A DNA stretch of 35,578 nucleotides from Pseudomonadota bacterium. GTDB taxonomy: Bacteria; Pseudomonadota; Gammaproteobacteria; Burkholderiales; Rhodocyclaceae. The DNA is taken from assembly GCA_026399515.1 (NCBI GenBank), contig JAPLQT010000062.1, positions 6,219 through 41,796 of the forward strand, read 5' to 3'. Made by a program: the position numbers and the translations under genes. A model generated the notes under the pieces. It did not search any database, was not told the origin of the DNA, and was given only the letters and a program-made list of their open reading frames with translations. This document shows, piece by piece, positions 25,669 through 32,762 of the stretch. How positions within the stretch are numbered: the stretch's first letter is position 1; each line of letters begins with the position of its first letter.

Positions 25669-28227
25669 CTATCTTAAGCGCCGCTTAACGCTTGTCGAAC
25701 CCTTGAAAAAGATCCACTTCACCGTCTCATACAGGACGAAGCTGCATGCGCCTATGCCCAAGGCGCTCAGCCAGAGTCTCCAAGCGATGGGCGCAAATCC
25801 GAACGGCTCGGCCAGCATGGGAACACCAGTGATGGCGAGCAGGCCGAGCACCGTCCCGCCCAGCACCCAGTAGCTCACCCGATTGATGCCGCTCAGCGTG
25901 TGCCTGAGCCCGGCGACGGTGGAGCGACTGCTGAAGATCAGGACCGAATTTGCCGCGATCAGGGCCACGAACGCCATGACCCTGGCTTGCGGAGTGGGGA
26001 TGCCCGATTCGAGAACCAGCCAATACAGGAGCGCGACCACCAATGTCGTCATGGTGCCCTGGATAAGGCTCAAGGAAATATGCCGGAGCGACACTAGTCT
26101 TTCCTGCGGGCTTCTCGGCGGGCGCTGCATCACCTGGTCGTCGGCTTCCTCCGCCTCGAATACCACCGAACATGCAGGGTCGATCACCAGTTCCAGAAAG
26201 GCGATATGAATCGGCGCCAGCACTAGCGGCAGGCCGAACAGCAAAGGCAGGATGGACAGGCCGATGATGGGAATGTGCACCGCCAGGGTGTAGATCATCG
26301 CCTGGCGCAGGTTGACGAAGATCCGGCGGCCCAGGCTTATGGCATGGACGATGGCGCCGAAATCGTCTTCGAGCAGCACCAGGGCGGCAGCCTCGCGGGC
26401 CACGTCGGTGCCGCGCTTGCCCATGGCGATGCCGATATGCGCGGCCTTGAGGGCCGGGGCGTCATTCACCCCGTCGCCGGTCATCGCCACGATCTCGCCG
26501 TCGGCCTTCAGCGCTTCGACGATGGCCAGCTTCTGCTGCGGCGTGACGCGCGCGAAGACGCAGACGCCGCCTATGCCTGCGCGGAAACTCTCGGTGCCGG
26601 CGACGGAGAGTTCTACCAACTGCGTGCCCGTCAAAATCTTCCGGTCGTCGATCCCGGCACGCGCCGCGATCGCCCGCGCGGTGCGCGGATGATCGCCGGT
26701 GATCATCACCACCCGGATACCCGCTTGCCGGCATTCCTCCACCGCCGCCGGCACTTCGGCGCGCAGCGGGTCGGCCAGGCCGACCAGGCCGAGGAACTCG
26801 AAATCGAAATCGTGCTGTATTTCCGGCCAAGCCTCGCCCCTGTACGCCGCCTTGGCGACGCCCAGCACGCGCAGGCCGCGATCGGCCATGAGCGCGGCCT
26901 GCGCCGACAAGCGTTGCTTTTGCGGTTCGGTAAGATGACACAGATCGGCGATGGCCTCGGGCGCGCCCTTGGTCGCCACGGCCTGGTGGCGATGACCGGG
27001 AATGCGCCATAGATGCGACATCGCCAGCATGTCGGGTGAGAGCTCGTATTCGTGGGCCAGGTCCCAATCGGCATGCAGGTGTTCGGTATTCGCCAGGTAT
27101 TCTTGGGCCAGGCGATGGAAGGCTTGCTCCATCGGGTCATGCGGTTCGGTCTCGCTCGCCAGCACCGAATATTCGAGCAGCTCGTGAAATTCTTCCGGCA
27201 GTTCCTTCAAGTCGCTCCCTGCGGCGATATCCAGGCTGCTCTCGCCGACCTGGAGGGAAGCGACCGCCATCCGGTTCTGGGTCAGGGTGCCGGTCTTGTC
27301 GACGCACAGGACGGTGGTTTCCCCCAAGGTTTCGATGGCGCTGAGCTTGCGCGTCAATACGCCATGCTGGGCGATGCGCCGCGCGCCGAAGGCCAGGAAG
27401 ACGATCAGGATCACCGGAAATTCCTGCGGCAGGATGCCCATCGCCAGCGTGATGCCCGCCAGCAGCCCGTCCAGCCAGCCGCTGCGGAAGATCACATAGA
27501 GCAGGGTGACTGTCAGGCACAGCGCGATGCCGATGACCGCCAGCCGCCGCGTCAGCAGGCCGATCTCGCGTTGCAGCGGCGAGGTCTCGTTTTCGATCGC
27601 CTGCAAGGATTTGCCAATGCGGCCGAGTTCGGTGTCCGAGCCGATGGCGGTGACGCGCACCAGCCCCTGGCCGCTGCTGACCAGGGTGCCGGAAAAAACC
27701 GCCACGACGGCTTCGGCATCGACTGCACCGGACTCTGCGACACTCTTGGCGACCGCCACCGATTCACCGGTCAGCAGCGATTCGTCGACCGCCAGGTCGT
27801 GAGCCGACAGCACCTCGCCATCGGCCGGCACCCGGTCGCCCTCACTGAGGATGAGGATGTCGCCGCGCACCACTTCCCGGCCCGGTATGCGGGTCGGGCT
27901 GCCGTCCCGAATCACCAGGGCGCGCGGGCTGGTGAGGTCGCGCAAGGCGTCGAGCGCCCTTTCGGTGCGATGCTCCTGCAAGACGGTGACGCCCATGATG
28001 ACGAACACGAAGCCGAGCAGGATCAGCGCTTCATGCACATCGCCCATCAACAGGTAAATCGAGCCGGCCCCCAGCAGCAGCAGGAACATCGGCTCGCGCA
28101 CGACTTCCAGCGCGATCTTCACGAAGGACCGGCCCTGCCCGCTGTCGAGCTCGTTATAACCCTCAGACGCCTGGCGGGCCGCAACCTCCGCTGCGGACAA
28201 GCCGGGAGGGAATTGGTGGGGAGACAT
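25669..28227 (-). CDS. P-type cation-transporting ATPase (P2 type, calcium ATPase-like)
   Basis: The 852-residue protein has all P-type landmarks: N-terminal cation ATPase region (PPGLSAAEVAARQASEGYNEL), actuator LLTGES, phosphorylation site DKTGTLTQN, MITGDHPRTA, and hinge MTGDGVNDAPALKAAHIGIAMG. About ten membrane helices are present; the last four follow HIAFLELVIDPACSVVFEAE. The lack of N-terminal heavy-metal domains and CPx motif and the C-terminal architecture point to the P2 group (calcium or other cations). The frame extends upstream to 28359, but ATG 28227 (MSPHQFPPG) matches the family start. The RTX calcium-binding protein follows directly, consistent with a calcium-related role, but not proving one. 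Confidence 0.93.
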   Translation of the reverse strand: MSPHQFPPGLSAAEVAARQASEGYNELDSGQGRSFVKIALEVVREPMFLLLLGAGSIYLLMGDVHEALILLGFVFVIMGVTVLQEHRTERALDALRDLTSPRALVIRDGSPTRIPGREVVRGDILILSEGDRVPADGEVLSAHDLAVDESLLTGESVAVAKSVAESGAVDAEAVVAVFSGTLVSSGQGLVRVTAIGSDTELGRIGKSLQAIENETSPLQREIGLLTRRLAVIGIALCLTVTLLYVIFRSGWLDGLLAGITLAMGILPQEFPVILIVFLAFGARRIAQHGVLTRKLSAIETLGETTVLCVDKTGTLTQNRMAVASLQVGESSLDIAAGSDLKELPEEFHELLEYSVLASETEPHDPMEQAFHRLAQEYLANTEHLHADWDLAHEYELSPDMLAMSHLWRIPGHRHQAVATKGAPEAIADLCHLTEPQKQRLSAQAALMADRGLRVLGVAKAAYRGEAWPEIQHDFDFEFLGLVGLADPLRAEVPAAVEECRQAGIRVVMITGDHPRTARAIAARAGIDDRKILTGTQLVELSVAGTESFRAGIGGVCVFARVTPQQKLAIVEALKADGEIVAMTGDGVNDAPALKAAHIGIAMGKRGTDVAREAAALVLLEDDFGAIVHAISLGRRIFVNLRQAMIYTLAVHIPIIGLSILPLLFGLPLVLAPIHIAFLELVIDPACSVVFEAEEADDQVMQRPPRSPQERLVSLRHISLSLIQGTMTTLVVALLYWLVLESGIPTPQARVMAFVALIAANSVLIFSSRSTVAGLRHTLSGINRVSYWVLGGTVLGLLAITGVPMLAEPFGFAPIAWRLWLSALGIGACSFVLYETVKWIFFKGSTSVKRRLR

Positions 28228-28303
28228 GGCGGCGATTAGAAGTGAATTTTTGCTTGGCTGCAAGTCTTGCCTTGCACACTCTCTGCCACTGTTGGAAGGA
28301 CAT

Positions 28304-28340
28304 TTAACGACTCCCACCAGGTGTGTTACCATTAAGCACA
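28304..28340 (+). promoter_or_regulatory. Putative promoter/operator of the toxin-antitoxin pair
   Basis: TTAACG (28304-28309) and TACCAT (28327-28332) are separated by exactly 17 nt. An imperfect inverted repeat TGTG...CACA (28322-28340) covers the -10 box, where the HTH antitoxin could bind to repress its own operon. A GGAG ribosome site (28344-28347) follows before the GTG start at 28353. Confidence 0.5.
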
Positions 28341-28352
28341 TCTGGAGTTCCC

Positions 28353-28685
28353 GTGTCAAAATCTCGCAAAGAAACTCTGCTCGAACAAGAGCGATTCGAA
28401 CTAAAGCCCAGGTCCGGCGGCGGTTTGTTGAGCTACGAAGTCTGGGGCTACAGGGAACACGGCGAGACCGTGGTGACTCGATACAGTTTGGCGTATATCA
28501 ACCAAGCCGTCTTCCAAGGGGACAACGGGCGCGTTCTTGGTTTTGACAATGCCCATGGGTTTCACCATCGGCATTTCATGGGAAACGTCGAGCCGGTCGT
28601 ATTTGTAAGTTATGAGGCAACGCAGGAAAGATTCCAGCAGGAGTGGCTGGAAGTCGTCAACCAAGTCCGAGGAAACAAGCCATGA
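28353..28685 (+). CDS. TumE-family toxin of a type II toxin-antitoxin system
   Basis: The 110-residue protein resembles the TumE toxin family (putative RNA-directed toxins): [38 protein letters not shown], an N-terminal basic segment, and an aromatic-rich middle [17 protein letters not shown]. Start GTG 28353 is chosen because GGAG precedes it by 5 nt and because the alternative GTG at 28323 lies upstream of the putative -10 box. The stop TGA overlaps the antitoxin ATG as ATGA. Assignment rests on family resemblance plus this tightly coupled HTH partner. Catalytic residues are not established from this sequence. Confidence 0.78.
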   Translation: MSKSRKETLLEQERFELKPRSGGGLLSYEVWGYREHGETVVTRYSLAYINQAVFQGDNGRVLGFDNAHGFHHRHFMGNVEPVVFVSYEATQERFQQEWLEVVNQVRGNKP

Positions 28686-29056
28686 CCAAGATCGTAATTC
28701 GTACCGATGATGTAAGCGGCTTCTTCGATCGCGCAAAGGACGCCGCCAGGCATGCAGACCGAGGTGGAACATTTGATGGCAAAGTGACACTCTCGTTCGA
28801 AGACCCGCAGAAGATGTTTACCGTGCTTTCAGAAGCGCGTCGTCGTCTTATGGTGGAGGTGATGAGGGAACCCCGGACCATCAGTGAGTTGTCGCTGCGC
28901 TTGCATCGCAACCGCTCGTCGGTAACCAAGGATGTCGGGTTGCTTGAGCGCCTGGGCCTGATCGTGTCGCAACGTCAGGCCAATCCGGGCCACGGTATTC
29001 AAAAGCTTGTTCGCTCGGTCGCTCCCAAGATTGAGATGGTGGCAACCTTGGGGTAG
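28682..29056 (+). CDS. HTH antitoxin partner (HVO_A0114-like winged-helix DNA-binding protein)
   Basis: The 124-residue protein begins at ATG 28682, which overlaps the toxin stop by 4 nt. Residues of about 35-110 form a MarR-like winged helix: [50 protein letters not shown]. This is the usual partner of TumE-type toxins, expected to neutralise the toxin and autoregulate the operon. The toxin-first order is typical of this pair. Base composition is lower in GC than the neighbouring ATPase gene (30 of 60 bases in 28681-28740 against 45 of 60 in 27901-27960), compatible with acquisition. Confidence 0.8.
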   Translation: MTKIVIRTDDVSGFFDRAKDAARHADRGGTFDGKVTLSFEDPQKMFTVLSEARRRLMVEVMREPRTISELSLRLHRNRSSVTKDVGLLERLGLIVSQRQANPGHGIQKLVRSVAPKIEMVATLG

Positions 29057-29058
29057 AT

Positions 29059-29142
29059 ATGGACGTTGCTTTAGTAAATCCTCCAAACCGGTTAAGCAAT
29101 ATTCGTTACATGTTCGGAGCCACCATTGAAGCAACACGTTGA
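29059..29142 (+). pseudogene. 27-codon remnant resembling the start of a cobalamin-binding radical SAM protein
   Basis: A short frame opens 3 nt after the antitoxin stop: MDVALVNPPNRLSNIRYMFG and then ATIEATR and TGA. The MxVALVNPP beginning is typical of B12-binding-domain radical SAM proteins (first beta strand and loop of the cobalamin fold), which are normally several hundred residues long. Here it runs straight into the gmhA-like gene and overlaps its first 17 nt. It is best read as the 5' stub of a gene lost by deletion. Because it is so short, a chance frame cannot be excluded. Confidence 0.4.
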
Positions 29143-29719
29143 GTCGAGTTTGCGCGAGGCGGCCACCGTGCTCGACGCGCTTATCCGAAATGACGCAGCG
29201 CTGGCCGCCGTCGTGCGGGCGGCATCCTTGCTGATCGACGTTTTCGAACGAAAGGGGCGGGTCTACGCATGCGGAAACGGCGGCTCCATGTGCGATGCCA
29301 TGCACTTTGCGGAAGAACTCACGGGGCGTTACCGCCGTGACCGAGCTGCTTTGCCGGCCACGGCAATAAGCGATGTCGGCCACATTACATGCGTTGGGAA
29401 TGACCTGGGATACGAGCATGTCTTCTCCCGGTACATTGAGGCGCATGGTCGCGCGGAAGACTGTCTTGTCGCGCTAAGCACGAGCGGCATGAGCGAGAAC
29501 ATCATCCGCGCCGCTGAGACCGCGAAAGCACTTGGCATGAGCGTCATCGTTCTCAGTGGGCGTCCAAGCGAAGCTCTTAGCACCCTCAGCACGGTCTATA
29601 TATGTACGCCTGGCGGAGTGTTCGCCGATCGAGTGCAGGAACTGCACATCAAGGTCTTGCACATCCTCATTGAGCTCGTCGAGCGTCATTTCTTTCCGCA
29701 AAACTACTGTGATACATAA
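29126..29719 (+). CDS. gmhA: SIS-domain phosphoheptose isomerase (GmhA-like)
   Basis: The 197-residue protein has the GmhA layout: an N-terminal helix pair, GRVYACGNGGSMCDAMHFAEELTGRYRRDR (phosphate-binding loop and catalytic Glu), LVALSTSGMSENIIRAAETAKALGMSVIVLSG and a C-terminal ELHIKVLHILIELVE with the catalytic His. GmhA converts sedoheptulose 7-phosphate to glycero-manno-heptose 7-phosphate for LPS core or other heptose glycans. Start TTG 29126 is supported by GGAG 7 nt upstream. None of the other heptose genes (hldE/hddA, gmhB, hddC) is next to it, so it may be a leftover of a transferred glycan cluster or a second copy. Confidence 0.88.
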   Translation: MKQHVESSLREAATVLDALIRNDAALAAVVRAASLLIDVFERKGRVYACGNGGSMCDAMHFAEELTGRYRRDRAALPATAISDVGHITCVGNDLGYEHVFSRYIEAHGRAEDCLVALSTSGMSENIIRAAETAKALGMSVIVLSGRPSEALSTLSTVYICTPGGVFADRVQELHIKVLHILIELVERHFFPQNYCDT

Positions 29720-29773
29720 CCCGCAATCAAACAGTTTCTACGCTTTTGTCAGCGGTTTCTGGAGTACTGGCCA

Positions 29774-30835
29774 ATGAAGTTTCACCTTGTTCTTGCGGTG
29801 TTGACGATGTTCGTGTCGGCTCATTCCCACGGTGCCGAAGAGAGACTCAGTCCGGTCTACGATGCAGCGCTTGCCGGCGACGCCATAAAAGCACTCGCGG
29901 CCTTGTCCGAAATCGACGTAAATACGCTCAGTGCCGAAGACGCGGCGCGCGCCGTATGCATTCGAAATGCGGTGCTCGAGCCGCCAAGAGCAGAGGCGAT
30001 TCCGCCGATGTCGAACAGCATCCTGCTCGCGTATCGCACATACTGGCAGCAGTCGATGAGGAGGAGAGTCACGACCGGCGAAGCCGAAGCGCAGTTGAAG
30101 AATCGACTCGACGCGATACTGGCCGCGTGGAAGCCCGCGTACGCATCGAGTGACAGTCTCGAAGTCGCAAGCGAAAGAGCCAGGCAAGCCGTCGAACACG
30201 ATGGCCTGTTCGCCTTGACAGGCGTCACGTCTCCATACTACGAACTCGCCATTTGGAAGACACAGGCACAACGAACTTATAGCGTCAAACTGCATGACCG
30301 CCGCGTCGAAACACAAGTCGTATTTCTCGATGATTTCGTGTCCTTCGGGTGGGCAGGTTATGCAACCTGTGATCGCTTTCATACGGCGGGATGGGCAACC
30401 GAGAAATCGCTTTTCGCCGTCAAGTCCGCCTACGATCTTGCGTCGGAGCGCTTTCAAGTGAGCTATCTCGCCCATGAGTCGCGGCACTTCTCCGACTATC
30501 GCCGCTTCCCAAAACTTCAGCAGCCGGAACTCGAATATAGAGCCAAGCTCACCGAACTCACGCTCGCAAGAGCATCCGCCCACGATTTGATCGCCACCTT
30601 CGCCCGCAGGGCCGGGCGCGATCGTTCCGTGCCTCACAACTTCGCGAACTACTGGGTACTAAGGCATCTCGGCAAAATGTTGCTTGGATCAGATGCGCTG
30701 ATCGACGATGTGAGTCTCTGGAAACGTGTACCGGCGCGAGACATCCGTAGCGCGGCAAAGCGTCTTCTGACATCCAATGATGCAAGCCTGATTGGGAAGA
30801 AACCAAAAAGTGTCGAACGCTTTCTCGGTGACTAG
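29774..30835 (+). CDS. Secreted hypothetical protein with HExxH zinc-protease-like motif
   Basis: The 353-residue protein starts with a signal peptide of about 21 residues (hydrophobic core, then SHG-A cleavage). The first 130 mature residues are Ala-rich and helical, possibly TPR-like. Around residue 234 it reads YLAHESRHFSDYRRF, an HExxH zinc motif (His234, Glu235, His238), with Glu residues at 252-261 (PELEYRAKLTEL) placed like a gluzincin third ligand. A metallopeptidase acting in the periplasm or outside is plausible. No named family was recognised. It is 54 nt downstream of the gmhA-like gene and overlaps the next frame at its 3' end. Confidence 0.7.
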   Translation: MKFHLVLAVLTMFVSAHSHGAEERLSPVYDAALAGDAIKALAALSEIDVNTLSAEDAARAVCIRNAVLEPPRAEAIPPMSNSILLAYRTYWQQSMRRRVTTGEAEAQLKNRLDAILAAWKPAYASSDSLEVASERARQAVEHDGLFALTGVTSPYYELAIWKTQAQRTYSVKLHDRRVETQVVFLDDFVSFGWAGYATCDRFHTAGWATEKSLFAVKSAYDLASERFQVSYLAHESRHFSDYRRFPKLQQPELEYRAKLTELTLARASAHDLIATFARRAGRDRSVPHNFANYWVLRHLGKMLLGSDALIDDVSLWKRVPARDIRSAAKRLLTSNDASLIGKKPKSVERFLGD

Positions 30836-31487
30836 ACTAACTCGATTCGGTGGACTACCTTCGTCCGCCGCTAAACCCAAAACCCAGGCGCTGCTCTTCG
30901 ATCTCGGCGGCGTCCTCATCGACTTTGATTTCAGCCGTGCGTTTCGGGCATGGCAACCGCTGTCACGCCTTTCACTGGGCGAGATCTCAGAGGCCTTTCA
31001 GTTTGATGCCGAGTACGAAAAGCACGAGCGCGGGGAAATCACGGCGTTTGAATATTTCGACCACCTTCGCGCTATGCTTGCGCTGGAGCATGACTATCAC
31101 CGCATCGCACAGGGCTGGAATTCCATTTTTATCGGAGAGATCCCGGAAACGCTGGCGATGGCCCAGGCTGCACGGACACAACTGACTTGCAGCGCCTTTA
31201 CGAATACCAATGTCACGCACCAGGTGCATTGGTCGGCGCAGTTTCCTATGGTCGCGAGTTCGCTCGACCGGGTTTTCGCTTCCCACCAGATTGGCTACAG
31301 GAAGCCGGAGAGACAGGCGTTCGAGCATGTCGCGCGCGAACTCGGTGTCCCGCTGGGTTCGATCATGTTCTTCGATGATCTGCCCGAAAATGTCCAAGGC
31401 GCGGAATCCGCCGGTCTTCAGGCTGTCCTTGTTCGTTCGCCGGGCGATGTGAGAAGCGCGCTGCTCGGTATCGGTTGCGCGCTATAA
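30828..31487 (+). CDS. HAD-superfamily phosphatase, YihX-like
   Basis: HAD motifs are visible: motif I LLFDLGGVLIDFD (nucleophile Asp; the usual second Asp is Gly, as in YihX-type enzymes that read DLGN), motif II SAFTNTN, motif III Lys in GYRKPERQAF and motif IV MFFDDLPENV. Such proteins dephosphorylate small sugar phosphates. The start is uncertain: GTG 30828 overlaps the stop of the preceding gene, while TTG 30792 and GTG 30810 lie further upstream in the same frame; conserved sequence begins only near QALLFDLGG. It closes the plus-strand islet and is convergent with the pduO gene. Confidence 0.85.
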   Translation: MTRLTRFGGLPSSAAKPKTQALLFDLGGVLIDFDFSRAFRAWQPLSRLSLGEISEAFQFDAEYEKHERGEITAFEYFDHLRAMLALEHDYHRIAQGWNSIFIGEIPETLAMAQAARTQLTCSAFTNTNVTHQVHWSAQFPMVASSLDRVFASHQIGYRKPERQAFEHVARELGVPLGSIMFFDDLPENVQGAESAGLQAVLVRSPGDVRSALLGIGCAL

Positions 31488-31506
31488 CCCATTTGTTAAC
31501 GTGACA

Positions 31507-31521
31507 GGCGCGCATCGCGCC
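31507..31521. terminator. Candidate bidirectional hairpin between convergent genes
   Basis: GGCGCG-CAT-CGCGCC forms a perfect 6-bp GC stem with a 3-nt loop, located between the convergent HAD and adenosyltransferase genes. There is no T-run on either side, so intrinsic termination would be weak. Confidence 0.35.
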
Positions 31522-31538
31522 TACTGCCGTTCACCAGA

Positions 31539-32090
31539 TCAGGCGTTCTTGCCCTTTTGCCACAAGACGTCGCCGCAGCCTGCGAGACGGTTGAGGTGCC
31601 GTGCGAGCACGAACAGCAGGTCGGAGAGACGATTGATGTATTCCCTGCCGGCCGTCGACACGCTCTCTTCATGCGCCAGCGCCACCACGCTGCGCTCGGC
31701 GCGGCGGCAGACGGTGCGGGCGAGATGGGTCAAGGCGGCGGCGCGGCAGCCGCCAGGCAGGATGAATTCCTTGAGCGGCTCCAGCGTGGCGTTATAGCGG
31801 TCGATCGCCGCTTCCAGCCGCGCGGGCTGGCCGACGCCGAGGAGCGTTGCGCCGGGTATCGAAATTTCTCCGCCGAGATCGAACAGGTCATGCTGGATGC
31901 CGGTCAGCAAATCGCGCACGTCGTCCGGTAGCTCTTCGCAGAGCAAGAGGCCGATCACCGAGTTGGTTTCATCGACATCGCCGAGCGCGGCGATGCGCAG
32001 GCTTTCCTTGCCGGTCCGGCTGCCGTCGCCGAGGCCGGTGCTGCCCTCGTCGCCGGTGCGGGTGTAGATTTTCGAGAGGCGGTGTCCCAT
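31539..32090 (-). CDS. pduO: Cob(I)alamin adenosyltransferase, PduO type
   Basis: The enzyme adenosylates cob(I)alamin to coenzyme B12. The 183-residue protein begins MGHRLSKIYTRTGDEGSTGLGDG, whose TRTGDEGxT motif binds ATP. It continues with GDVDETNSVIGLL, HDLFDLGGEIS, FILPGG and CRRAERSVVALA (Arg-rich ATP site) and ends with INRLSDLLFVLAR. Start ATG 32090 is chosen because a perfect -10 box (TATAAT at 32124-32119 on the minus strand) lies just upstream, so a start at 32141 would precede the promoter. It stands alone here. Confidence 0.95.
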   Translation of the reverse strand: MGHRLSKIYTRTGDEGSTGLGDGSRTGKESLRIAALGDVDETNSVIGLLLCEELPDDVRDLLTGIQHDLFDLGGEISIPGATLLGVGQPARLEAAIDRYNATLEPLKEFILPGGCRAAALTHLARTVCRRAERSVVALAHEESVSTAGREYINRLSDLLFVLARHLNRLAGCGDVLWQKGKNA

Positions 32091-32118
32091 GTTGGCATGG
32101 CCTTGCCGGGAAAACCCG

Positions 32119-32147
32119 ATTATAGCCGCTGATCCCGCCATGGCTGA
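32119..32147 (-). promoter_or_regulatory. Putative pduO promoter
   Basis: On the minus strand TATAAT (32124-32119) is a perfect -10 box. The best -35 candidate is a weak TTCAGC 18 nt upstream. Predicted transcription start is about 20 nt before ATG 32090, so there is no room for a cobalamin riboswitch. Confidence 0.5.
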
Positions 32148-32227
32148 ACTGGGAGTCTTATAGGATGGCGCCCTAAAGTTTCGGTGGGTGCTGTCGTAAT
32201 CATTCCTACCAACGAGGAGATAACGCC

Positions 32228-32365
32228 ATGATATTCAGGGTCAGTTACAAGGGAATTACCAAGCATTCCGGTCGCCTGGAGTCGGTTCTTGATTTCCTGG
32301 TGAAGCAATGGGGCTCAACCGAAAAGGCCTTTGAAATCGGGGTCAAAGTAGTGGCCGTGGCCTGA
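32228..32365 (+). CDS. Small protein of 45 residues, unknown function
   Basis: ATG 32228 is preceded by a strong AGGAG ribosome site 7 nt upstream, and the frame runs to TGA at 32363. The product is basic, without signal peptide or clear membrane helix: it starts MIFRVSYKGITKHSG, contains VLDFLVKQWGSTEKAF and ends in the hydrophobic GVKVVAVA. It has no cysteine or recognised motif. A possible -10 (TATAGG at 32159-32164) lies upstream. It is divergent from pduO and convergent with the hemerythrin gene. The good initiation site and compact, alternating hydrophobic pattern suggest a real small protein. Confidence 0.65.
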   Translation: MIFRVSYKGITKHSGRLESVLDFLVKQWGSTEKAFEIGVKVVAVA

Positions 32366-32384
32366 CTTCGAGTTCTTCCTGATC

Positions 32385-32762
32385 TTATTTCCTCAGGTAG
32401 GGGGCATATTCCAAGTCAGACTCGGCAACGTGATTGATCAACCAGTCCGCCAGGAATTCGACCATCTCCGCGGACACGTCGAGAATGACGGCCTTGCCCT
32501 GCAAGGCTGCCATCTTGGTCCTAAAATTTTCGTGTTCCGCAATGTGTTCCTTGAACTTCGGGAATTTGCATTGTTTCATCACCGCCTCTTCGGTCTCGAA
32601 GTGCTCGCGGACATAGTGTTTCAATCGGGTGATGGAATAGACGGCCAGCAGGGTTCGTTGTTCGGTCGTCGCCGTTTCGAGTTCTTCGAGGCAATGAAAT
32701 AGTCCCCTATGCTGTTCGTCGATGAGTTCATGTCCGGTCGCGAGTGCCTGGGTCCATTTCAT
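32385..32762 (-). CDS. Bacteriohemerythrin
   Basis: The 125-residue single-domain protein has a full di-iron ligand set: His11, His54 and Glu58 (HFETE), His73 and His77 (HIAEH), His111 and Asp116 (HVAESD). Such proteins bind oxygen reversibly and are used for oxygen sensing, storage or delivery in microaerobic or methane/sulfur-oxidising bacteria. Its ATG overlaps the stop of the FimV-like gene as ATGA, so it is translated with that gene. GHELIDEQHRGLF at the N-terminus is the standard family start. Confidence 0.95.
   Translation of the reverse strand: MKWTQALATGHELIDEQHRGLFHCLEELETATTEQRTLLAVYSITRLKHYVREHFETEEAVMKQCKFPKFKEHIAEHENFRTKMAALQGKAVILDVSAEMVEFLADWLINHVAESDLEYAPYLRK

Noticed and set aside
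32091-32227. Cobalamin riboswitch upstream of pduO
   Set aside because: The leader after the -10 box is only about 20 nt and no B12-box-like sequence was seen.
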